This document shows, piece after piece, positions 22,804 through 33,500 of a stretch of 64,000 nt of DNA. The translations under genes were made by a program, and so were the position numbers. The DNA comes from Spirodela intermedia (taxonomy: Eukaryota > Streptophyta > Magnoliopsida > Alismatales > Araceae). Within the stretch, counting starts at the first letter, position 1, and the number at the start of each line of letters is the position of its first letter. The notes below the pieces were generated by a model. The model had not been told where the DNA came from. It worked only from the letters and a program-made list of their open reading frames with translations, and made no database searches. The DNA is taken from positions 2,501-66,500 of the forward strand of contig LR746276.1 of the NCBI GenBank assembly GCA_902729315.2. Reading direction: 5' to 3'.

Positions 22804-25800
22804 TACATCTACAATTGAACAAAATTGTAAATTATTCTACGAATTTAAATTAAGTTTGTCATGTATCTACGCCTTTGAAGTTTGAGTTTCCTTCAAAGTT
22901 TCCTACTTCCTTGATGCATCTCCTTTTTCATTATAATGTGGAATAGGAGTATGTGCTTCCAATATTTGGTTGGTCTTCATATTGTCTTTTGCAATTGATT
23001 CTCTTCTACTTCAGGACCTAACCATCAAGATAAATACTGATAGTTCACCCAAGCATCATCTTCTCCTCTAATTCCTCCTCTCCCCCCCCCCACCCTCCGA
23101 GGGCAATGGTCTCCCCCTCCTTGGAGCCATTGGAATCACTTGAGCTCGAGGAGATATAATATTTTTTTTCACAAATAGGTTTTTTTTTTAGTTTGGGGTT
23201 CAAGATCTATGGTCTTAAGGTTTAGGGTTTATTTTAGTTTTTTGGTTAAAGTCCTGTGTATTCTAAAAAGAAAGCACATACAACCATCCATTGCTATATT
23301 CTTCGACACATGTGACTATGGTCTACTAATAAGGGGGGCACTTCTCTCTTTGAGTTTGGTTGGCATTCAACTATTTGAGAACTGGTCGATGACCAGTAGT
23401 TTAGTTGGTTTACTTGGACTTGGGGTTAGACTGCCCATTGCTAGTCCAACTTCAAACTTGCCTGGTAGGCTAATTAGGGGATACACGTAACCTCTTTACC
23501 ACTTTGCTTCTGGCCATGAGGAATGGGTTTTGGAGTGTGCTTAAGATTTTGGGTTTAGGATTTCAAGTTTTTAGTTTAGGTTTAGGGTTTAGGGGTGTGG
23601 GTTTCGGGTTTTGGGGTTTCAGGATAAGGATTTAAGGCATAAGGTTATGGGTTCTTTTTTTATAATAAGGAAAATCCTATTGATGAATGATCTCAAGATA
23701 CACTATTGGGGTCAAATTTGTGCATACATGGTTTTGTAGTAGACGTAAGTACCACATTAGTTTGTTAAGTGGGGAATTGATGGCCTTGTTTACCTATGAA
23801 TTAGTCTAGGGGGCTCCTTTTGGGCTTGGCTTTGTGTTTCTCATTCATTGGGCCTTTCTAATTCGGCCCATATGTAGTCTGTTGTGATGGATTGAACCCT
23901 ATTTCTTTTTTTTATCAACTTTCTCTCCTTGGGCTTTTCTTTTGTAGGCTCACATGACTAGGATAAGTCAATCATGCACTTTGAGGTTTTATGCTTCTCA
24001 ATGATTCTTGGTCTGTAAGAGGACCACCAGCAAACTAGGTGAAGACAATTATATTTTCTTAATACCAACTTGGCCATTGGTCATTTTAACTGTTTTTGTC
24101 GCTTCTCTTTTGTGGTTGGGAAGACCATCCCTCTAGTTCATTTCCATGGCTTAAGATTGTTTTGCTTTTTGTCTCTACTCCTCTATCTCCATTCTTCTCC
24201 CTTAGACATGCATATGACATCCAAGTTCTCCCACAACATATGGTAATAAAAGTCTGATTTGTTATATCATAAGGCATGATTTGTCCATGATTTTGTATAC
24301 TTTCAATATGATTATTTTTCTCAAGGCTGTCAATTACTTTCTTCCTTTTAATTCTTACCTCTCTTCCCCTTCCCTTTTTTTTATATCCTTCCAGCTCACT
24401 TCCACATGCCAATAGGCAGCACTATAGATATCAATCCTTGAGGTTGACGTTGATCAAATTTAGACTTTCTGTCTAGTTCTAAGATTTATCTTACAACATA
24501 GAGATCCTCATCTATCTTTATAGTAGGAAACAAGATCTTTTGTATTTTAAGTAAGAGGTTTGCTTTTTTGATTTCATTTCCTCATTTCTCCCTACTTCTT
24601 CTTCCTCACTTCTTTTTTCATTTTTTTGGGTTTTTTTTTCTATTTTTCAGAGGGGAAAGAACTTATTGTCTTTTGGACCTTTCACAACTCTTACTTTCTT
24701 TTTTTTCATCTTCTCTTTTTTTTCGGACTACTTTTTCTTATGCTTTTATGATTCTAGATGTCATGCCCCAAGATTCTAGTTTCTGATCTTTTGGTTCTCC
24801 ATGTTCTTTTGATAAGCCTTTTCCTTTTAGGTAACCTTTATTTTCTTTTCTTCACCATGATTTGTAGCTCTAGTGTTCCTTGCACTATGTATGGCTTGTT
24901 GTGTCATTTGTGTTACTTTTTTATAATGTTTGGGACTTGTGTGTGTGTTTGTGTTCTTTTTTTCTGTTAATTGCTTTCATTGATTGGTAATTTGTAAGAA
25001 CACAATATTCTGGATCATTCTTTCAATCCAAAAAGAGTTGAGGGCTTAGAAATTAATCATGACATTTATCCCCTTAGTGATACGTTTGTAGTGCATACAC
25101 GGTAGTTTGAGCTTCATCTTCTTTTCCTCTTATTTTGGACTTGTTACATGGTGTCTGTTAAAGCTAGACTTCTTTGTTTAAACTATTTTTATTAATTGTT
25201 TTTATTTTTTTAACTTGTAGAATAAATATAGGATATGTTGTTAATTTTAAAAGTCTAAAGTTAAAATACTTAGCATTTTAATTATTATTAAAATAAACAA
25301 AATAAAAGATAAAAAAAAATCTTCTACCTACTACCAAGCTAGTACTCAAGTAGGTAGACCCAGATCAGGGGAGCCACGAGCTGGGCTCGAGTAGTGAAGG
25401 CCTCGCTCCACACATGTGTGTGTCACTCACCTTCTAATAGCACATGAATAATGTGCTATAATACACTGTGAGTTAGTCATATTTACAGCTCTATAAGATT
25501 ATTAATATGTTATTTACATTAATAAAGATAGTTTTCTAGTTTACATTAAATATAACTCTTTTATGATTTTTCTAACCATTTTCTAGTGTTTTAAGAATTT
25601 CTACCTCAAGTTGTAATCACTCCATCAACAGTTGTGATACAACAGCTTAATCGTCACTCATAGGAGTGAGGAGGTGGCATTTCAGCAGGAGAAAGATTTG
25701 ATGGCTTAGGAGAGAACACAAAACAAGAGAGTCCACCGATCGAACAAAGTGTGGCCACGTGGGAGAGGAAGCTACTTGAACCTTTGGATAGTTTCTCATG

Positions 25801-25908
25801 TGTACGCAAGAAGCGTGTGAGAGGCAAATTAGAGAAGAGAGAGAGGGGGAACACCACCCTATATGTTTTGGAAAACTAATGTTACAAACAGCTTTTGATG
25901 AAGGAAGT
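22804..25908. other. Non-coding DNA with T-rich tracts and telomere-like words
   Basis: No coding exon recognised on either strand. Contains degenerate TTTAGGG-like strings (see 23545-23640), T-rich stretches around 24560-24740, and a short stretch near 25360-25440 weakly recalling the interior of the solo LTR family. Confidence 0.4.
23545..23640 (+). repeat. Degenerate interstitial telomere-like repeat (TTTAGGG orientation)
   Basis: Successive words 'gggtttagg', 'agtttaggtttagggtttag', 'gggtttcgggttttggggtt' look like mutated TTTAGGG units; a shorter patch is at 23205-23230. The orientation is opposite to the terminal CCCTAAA array. Could be an old internal telomere insertion or simple-sequence drift. 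Confidence 0.55.
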
Positions 25909-27525
25909 TGATAAGTCTTCATTTTTATGAGTTAATAATTAGTAAATAATATAGTTTTTGCCTTAACTCATGATAAATAGACTTATATTTGTGTTAAAGA
26001 ATGATTTTTGGTTTTCAATTGATTAACGTGAATTTTTGGGTAATTATGTGATTTTATACGATTTTTACAGTCTTACCTTTGAGATAAATGAAGAACAAGA
26101 AATAAAAATAAAACATATTGTAAAATGGGGGGACCCGCCGGTCAACTGAGCCCGCAAGCAGGTCGGAAGCACAGTCGGGGAGTAGCCGTGAGTAGGGGCT
26201 CGAGCGGCTTAGCTTGGACCGATAGGGGCACGTGTGTGCCACTCCTCTTCCACATTACCGATGGCCAGCCGGTTGTGGGGCAAGGAGTGGTCGTACACAC
26301 GAGAGAAGGGACTTCGCCTACAAAGTTAACATTACTATATATTCGCCTGAAAAATCGGCGCACAACCGATGTGGGACTAAACCCGTGTCACACCTTCCTC
26401 ACAGGTGGGTGACCGGCGTGGGTTTGAATCCTTCCAAAGTTAAAATTCATATATTTTTATCTGATTATCGCAACTTTCCTGCAGATCGCTAGTGAAGGAT
26501 TAAGCAACGAGAATCGCTAGATCATCGGCAAAAATCTCGTCAATGGGATTCGCGGAGTAATGCTACTAAAATTGCTGAACAATTCGCGATAAAAGGATCG
26601 CGAATCCATTGAGTAAATCATCTCCGATTGATCGACGAACAAGCTATCGTCGGGAAGAGGACGATCCACTAGGAGATCAGTCGCCACCTCCTGAGAGCAT
26701 ATCAGATGCGATGAAGAGCCTCCTCTTGCTACGCGGACCTGAGGATGAAGCTCCCTGACACGCGCCCTACCTCCATCCAGCTCCTCTCTGTCGGGTGACA
26801 GCCACCGAAGAGCCGTAAAGTCGCTATTTTTCTACTCCGTCGGGTGACAGTCGTCGGAGACAATTCGACGACCCACTTCATTGATCTCTAGACTTCGTGA
26901 GAAGATCTAGAGATTGCCCACGTCGTCTTTGTCCAAGGAGAGCCTTCGAGGCCGTGGACACTACATGACGATCCTCTCAAACGCTTAGGATTTCGGTACA
27001 TCGCGACGCTGGAACTCTGTTTTCCTGCTTTTAATTTAATTTACACTTCATTTAGTGATACTTTATGTGATTTTAATTTACCAAACTATACTTCATTCAA
27101 TTACGATTCTTCTGGGTTTTACAGATCTTAATTTGATTAATTAAGTCGTCTATAATTACTTATGTAAGAATCGCCGGGCAGAACTCTATTTTCACCTGAT
27201 TCGCATTCGCTGGGCGCTGATGTCATCCTGACGTCCGCACCCTTATTTCTTTTTTTTTGTAAATTTTAAATATATTTCTTTTTTATTTCCTAGTATAAAT
27301 TTCGTAAGAAAATCGTATTCATTGAGAAAAATTCTAAATAATTACCAGATATTATATTACATCCTTGTGATTGACCTAAAAAATTATCGCTATTTTTGGA
27401 ATTTTTATTGAATTATAATTGATATATTTATTTTAAAATACTTCTAAATAACTAAAAATTCATATTTTCTAGTTTTATAAATTTTATATTTGCGTGATTT
27501 AATATACAACGATTGAGTCACGTCA
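25909..27525 (+). mobile_element. Solo LTR, family S copy 2
   Basis: Same TG...CA unit as 1888-3485 and 32551-34184, beginning TGATAAGTCTTCATTTTTAT and ending GATTGAGTCACGTCA. Flanks are GAAGT (25904-25908) and AAAGC (27526-27530); both derive from GAAGC by one transition each, so a decayed 5-bp target duplication is plausible but not proven. Internally closest to copy 3. Contains a TATATAT-type motif near 26335. No coding capacity. Confidence 0.82.
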
Positions 27526-28619
27526 AAAGCCTTTGGCGATTCAGCTAGCCTAGAGGGGTTTAGGGTTTTTCGAGCTCCACATCGTGTGAGTACAAGTGTG
27601 CCCATCCATAATGTTCCTCATCTTTGCTTGAATGAGGTCTCTCCCACTACTTCAAGTGAACGCCTCTTCTTGGCGGAAGTAAGGAAAAAGGAATAGTGAC
27701 ACTTGGTCAATTTCAAGATGAAGCAAATTATGTTTGGTTTAGTTTAGGTTAGATTTTAATTCGGAATTAAATAGGTGAAGATACGAACAATTGATTCTCG
27801 TTCTTACGCCGACCAGATCTAAGAAATCAGATCTGGATTCATCGTTCCACCTTCTTCTCTTTGTCCAATCCATGACCCTTCGTTCTCTTTCCCATTCCAT
27901 CCTTCATTAGAACAAGCATTAAAAAATAACCCTCAAATTCCCTAAGGAGACGACTTGACTCACCACTATCTACGAGTTTTTTCTGAATCAAATTAGAACA
28001 TAACTCATACTATTTTTGATTGAGGAGATTAAGGACTAATGACACATGTAGAAAATCTAACTCATCAAATGGCACTATTGTGGGGGAATTTCAAGCACTA
28101 AATAATTTGATGCATATTGTTTTTAATGCAGATGCTTTTAGTTTCTTGAGTTTTATCTACAACAAACAAGGTGACATGGATACTAGTCAATCACTTAGAG
28201 AAATTCTAAAGAACAAGGTAAGTGAGCTCTAAGGAATTTTGTGCAGAGATATCGAGCAAAATTTGATATGATTTTAGGAGAAATTGGCTTGAACAATATC
28301 CACTAAATCATGTCATTTAACTTTCTTTGTTGAATGTGGTAGGTTTATTTGAGCAAAATCAACCTCAAGAGAAAAGTTTCTTTTTAAAAGCATTCAAAGA
28401 TTGGAAATCTAACCTTGCAAGACTGATTAAGGATATTAATTCATGAATAAATTCGAAATTGATTGTCTAACCTCTATTTGGTGTTGCGACTTATATTAAT
28501 AGTCACATTGAACAACTATTATGAGAAGATGAGACAAGGGAAACCTCAAGCTAAAGAATTAACCTCAAAATAGGTAGAAATCTCAAAAATTCACTTTAAA
28601 ATTTTGACCTATTTTTCTG
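27526..28619. other. Non-coding DNA
   Basis: One plus-strand ORF (28020-28232, 70 codons) and neighbouring broken frames might be a very decayed gag, but no diagnostic motif is seen. Starts with a short 'ggggtttagggtttttcg' telomere-like word at 27546. Confidence 0.3.
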
Positions 28620-28905
28620 CATTAGATGATTTTTCTGAAACTTTGATCAATTATAGTTGCTACATGTGTGATGATTGGCTATGAATGTGGACTTCCACGA
28701 ACGTGGTAAATTAGATTTCCCAAAAAATTTCTTAACTGCCTCATAGAGATCCTTTCCAACTATATCCCAACATGCAATAAGGAAATTTACGCTCATACCA
28801 TCTAGTCGGGGGGTGTTGTCTACCTTCATACCGAATAGGGTTTCCTTAATCTCCTCGTTGTTTGGGGTTTGACATAATGCATCATTCTGTTTTGGTGACA
28901 CACAT
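28620..28905 (-). pseudogene. LINE reverse-transcriptase fragment
   Basis: Minus-strand reading NEEIKETLFGMKVDNTPRLD, then GMSVNFLIACWDIVGKDLYE, then FFGKSNLPRSWKSTFI is the N-terminal block of non-LTR RT (E-x-I-x-x-A/T...P-G-P-D-G-x...C-W-D-I-V-G...L-P...W-x-x-T-x-I). The usual P-G-P-D-G has become P-R-L-D-G. Only this block remains. It is close to, but distinct from, the RT in LINE A at 31870-32070. Confidence 0.82.
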
Positions 28906-29344
28906 CTAGGTATGTAATCTCACAATTTCAAGGTTCCCTGATATCTGCTTTATCTTGAGCAAGGCTTCAAAATATTTCCTACCGCCTCTATTAATCAATC
29001 CTCATTATGTGCAAATTCCTCCCTTAACTCATGTAGGTTGGACAAGTGGTTCCTAACCCTTGTTGTCATGTGGAGGAATTTAGTGTTTCAATACTCTTAT
29101 CTTATTATGTTTGTAGGCTGATCTCTAGCTCTTCAATGCCTTTTTTAATACTTCCTTCAACCATCTTATCCTAGATTTCTAGCACCAGAAAATCTCATTT
29201 TGGAGTAGGATCTCTTTCAATTATCCTTTTTTCTTTACAAGCTCTATTTCAATACTCTCATCCCATCATGTTTGTAGGCTGATCTCTAGCTCCTCAATGT
29301 CTTTTTATGCCAATTCTATTCTCACTCGAATGTTTTGAGAATAA
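28906..29344. other. Decayed LINE flank with a 64-bp direct duplication
   Basis: 'ttcaatactct.at' through 'gtaggctgatctctagctc' occurs at about 29085-29149 and again at 29249-29312, 164 bases apart. On the minus strand KYFEALLKIKQISG near 28970 suggests further LINE ORF2 sequence upstream of the RT block. Confidence 0.45.
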
Positions 29345-29396
29345 AGCCTATCAAAACTAGAGTAGAGTGAGGTTGTTTTCCTTGAGAGGTGCCGTC

Positions 29397-30584
29397 AATG
29401 CAGTTGGAACATTTATATGCCTAGATCCAAGTGTTAAAATGTTCAATCGTTCAGGATATGCCCACGTATGTGTAGAGTTAGACCTCTTAGCCCCCCTTCA
29501 ATGCATGATTATTGTGCAAAATGGGGATGAGAAAATCTACCAAAATATTATATATGAGAGATTACCTCATTTCTACACACATTGCATGATTTTTGGACAC
29601 ACTATTCACACATGTCGACAAAAAAATACTTCATCACTATCAGGGTCTACTTCTCTTCACTTACCACCCCTCTCATATGACAACTTTATTGTTGAGGCAG
29701 AAAAGACTACGTCTAGTCGTCATCCTACACCGACCTCACATATTCCATCTCGACCATCAACATTCCAGGCTAGTACCCTACTGACAGGTTCTCACAAGAC
29801 ACCTCTACCTACTCCGACGACACATCCCATTCCTCAAGTGTCCACTTCCACTCGTAAAGGGAGGAAGACAGTAGCACGAGCATCACCTCTTGTCTCAATA
29901 GACATAGAAAAGATAGCCCAGACGTCGAATGCTTTTGATGCTCTCAGTACTTTGATTGAGGAGACCGATAGTGTTCCTACTATAAGGAACACCAAACTCC
30001 GAGCTAACTGACCCCCCATACTTACCCCCCCCACTCCACCCATTAGTGTCTCTCCACCACCTAGCTCCTCTCCACCCATTCACTCTTCTCCACATAGTAG
30101 GAGTCCTTCACCTCTTAGTCCCCACCGACTGAGGTCTACCTTTTTCTCTGAGGGTATAGGCTTGGGCACTACTCATCTCCCTCAGATCCCCGTCGAGGAT
30201 CTACGAGGAGGGCTTACCCCCAACATACTTCCTATTAGTACATCTTACGTAGCCCCCCCTTTTGATTCTTATACCCTCCCCCCCTCTCTCCCACTACACC
30301 TGTCAAATCAGTTTCCTATACTTGATCCACCACCTGCTGATTCTAGGGAGAACCTCGATAGAAGATAGTGCTTGACGAATCGTCAAGCACCGCACCCACC
30401 CTCTTCATCTAGTGTTCACGATACTAGTAGCCACACGACTGGTACCCATGAGGATGGTGGATCTAAGATTGACATTGAGACTACCTACCTAGAGGAGGGA
30501 TATCAGACGGAGGCTAGGACCACACGACTCACTAGACGCTCACCTTACTCCACGAGATCTAGGACTCGTGGGGCTACTCATTAG
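29397..30584 (+). pseudogene. LINE A ORF1, C-terminal part (RNA-binding gag-like protein)
   Basis: Begins inside the DUF4283 domain (GTFICLDPSVKMFNRSGYA) and continues to a CCHC-type knuckle, then a Pro/Ser/Thr-rich region and a basic end (RSPYSTRSRTRGATH). In the knuckle the first cysteine is tyrosine (YTHCMIFGHTIHTCRQ instead of C-x2-C-x4-H-x4-C). In-frame stops at 30009 (tga) and 30366 (tag); otherwise the frame is intact for about 395 codons. The role in active relatives is to coat the LINE RNA. The apparent start at 29367 is an artefact: the first residues are translated from the inverted piece. Confidence 0.85.
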
Positions 30585-30587
30585 ATC

Positions 30588-33500
30588 ATGATACCTAGTA
30601 TCATATGGAATTGTCGGGGTATAGGTAACCTTAAAACCTAATTCTATATAGCTAGCCTTATCAGACAGTACCGATTAGATATAGTAGGCCTCATTGAGCT
30701 AATGATATCATCAGATCGTATCCAAACCTTACTTAGGCGTTTGGGTATGGATCATTTTCACTCCAACCCCACAAATCATATTTGGCTCTTTTGGACTAAA
30801 CCATACTCTATGGAGTTGCTAGTCGAGGGATCCCAACATATCACTATGATGGTTTGAGATCTCACCCAAGAGTTCACCTTTTCAGTCATTTATGCATCAC
30901 ATAGATCCGAAGAAAAGAAAACTCTTTGGGCAGACCTAGTTCAGTACGTGAAGGACTACCCTACATTAGTTGAGTCTCCTTGGTACCTAGCAGGTGACTT
31001 CAACTATGTTCATAATACTAGTGAACGTCAAGGCAGGCAAATCCCTAAGGCCTGTAACATGGAGATGTTCAATGACTGTATTTTTCGATTAGCTCTTATT
31101 GAGCCACCTACATCAGGCAAGGCATGGACGTGGAGCAACAATCGAGGGGATGCTTTGATTTATGAGCATATCGATCACTGCTTCACCAACAACATCGCTA
31201 CATTGCCACATCCTATATTAGTCACAATATTATCCCATTATAGGTCAGATCACACCCCGATCCTTATACTCCCTAGACAGAGTATGAGCACCCACAGACC
31301 TTCCTTCAGATTTCAAATCATGTTGCTCCAACATAAAGACTTTCAAAGTTTCGTACGGAATCACTAGTACAGACATATCTCAGATTTTCCTATGGAGAAC
31401 CTTAACTATAGGTTAAGAAATCTCAAACTCCACCTTAAGTGGTGGAATCGACATATCTATGGGAATGTCTATACCCAGGTTGATGCATTGCGAAAGGAGT
31501 TAGCAGAAGTTAAAAGACTACTACAAGCTAGATATTCAAATGCTACTTGGGAAACGAGGAGTCGAGTGAGCAACCAGCTTGATGAGGTTGTGCGACAACA
31601 AGAGTTATTCTATCTCCAAAAATCACGCATCTAGTGGTTACAAGAGGGTGATAGAAACACTCGTTTCTTTCATGCCTCGGTCGCTCACCACTCATGTTCA
31701 GATTATACTTCTCTTTTAGAGACATATGATCAGGACCTTTCCCGCATATAGGAGGTAGGAGTTGAGTACTTTCGTACTCTCTTAACCTCTCAGCCGATCA
31801 AGATTTCTGATGATATGCTCACTTCGATCCCATCATTGGTCACTCACCATGAGAGCTCTCTCACGACGGCCATACCCACGGGAGAAGAGATTAAGGAAGT
31901 AGTTTTCTCTATGAGCAAACATCGTGCACCTGCGTCCGATGGTTTTCCAGTTAATTTTTATATTTCATGTTGGGATATTGTTGGTACTTATCTCAGCCAG
32001 GATATCAAGGAAATCTTTCATCGTAAAGTCTTTACACGAAATCGGAAGACCACCTTCCTTGCACTTATACTGAAGGTGACTACCTCAACCTCATTTAGAG
32101 ACTTTCGACTTATCAATTTATGTAACGTGTGTTATAAAGTTGTATATAAGATCATTACACGTAGATTGAGTAGTTTTCTTGATAGACTTATATCTCCAAA
32201 ATAGTGTAGATTTGTCAAGTGATGGTACATTCATGATAACATCATGCTAGTACATGAACTAGTACAGTCTCTTAGCGATAACTGTCGAGGCTCCAACATC
32301 ATCATCAAATTAGACATGGAGAAGGCCTTTGATAGGATAGAGTGGAGTTTCCTCATTAAGGTTCTTAGATGCTTTGGGTTCACCGACGACTTCATTGACT
32401 TAGTCGATGCATGTGTTAAGGAGAATCATTTCTCTTTATTGGTGAATGGTAGCTCCACATCATTCTTCACGGCCACGAGAGGTCTACGACAAGGTGATCT
32501 ACTATCACCCACCCTCTTCATCTTGGTCATAGAAGTCTTCAGTCGATCACTGATAAGTCTTCATTATCATGAGTTAATAATTAATAAATAATATAGTTTT
32601 AGCCTTTACTCATGATAAATAGACTTATATTTGTGTTAAAGAATGATTTTTGGTTTTCAATTGATTAACGTGAATTTTTGGGTAATTATGTGATTTTATA
32701 TGATTTTTACAGTCTTACTTTTGAGATAAATGAAGAACAAGAAATAAAAATAAAAATATTGCAAAAATGGGGGGACCCGCCGGCCAGCTGGGCCTGCAAG
32801 CGAGTCGGAAGTGCAGTCGGGGAGTAAGTCGTGAGCAGGGGCTCGAGCGGCTTGGCTTGGGGATCGACAGGGCACGCGTACGCCACTCCCCTTCCACATC
32901 ACCGGTGGCTAGCCAATTGTGGGGCAAGGTGTGGTCATACACGCAAGAGAAGGGACTTTGCTCACAAAGCTAACATTACTATATATTCGCCCGAAAAATT
33001 GGCGTAATGTAGGACTAAATCCCCGTCACACCTTCCTCAAAAGAGGCGGGCGACCGACGCGCATTCGAATCTTTCCAGAGTCAAAATTCATATATTTTTA
33101 TTTGATTATCGCGACTTTCCTGTAGATCGCCAGTGAAGGATTAAGCAACGAGAATCGTTGGATCATCGGCAAAAATCTTGTCAACGCGATTCACGGAGCA
33201 TTGCTACTAAAATTGCTGAATGATTCGCGATAACAGGATCGCGAATCCATCGAGTAAATCATCTCCGACTAATCGACGAACAAGTCGTCGTCGGGAAGAG
33301 GACGATCCGCTAGGAGACTAGTCGCCACCTCCTGAGAGCGTACCAGATGCGATGAAGAGCCTCTTCTTGCTGCGCGGACCTGAGGATGAAGCTCCTTAAC
33401 ACGCGCCCTACCTCCATCCAGCTCCTCTCCGTCGGGTGACAGCCGCCGAAGAGCCGCAAAGTCGCCGTTTTTTCCGCTCTGCCGGGTGACAGCTGCCAAA

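Noticed and set aside
22171-28905. Single minus-strand LINE made of the ORF1 piece (22.2-22.8 kb) and the RT piece (28.6-28.9 kb)
   Set aside because: On the minus strand ORF1 should lie at higher coordinates than RT; the order is wrong, so they are separate fragments.
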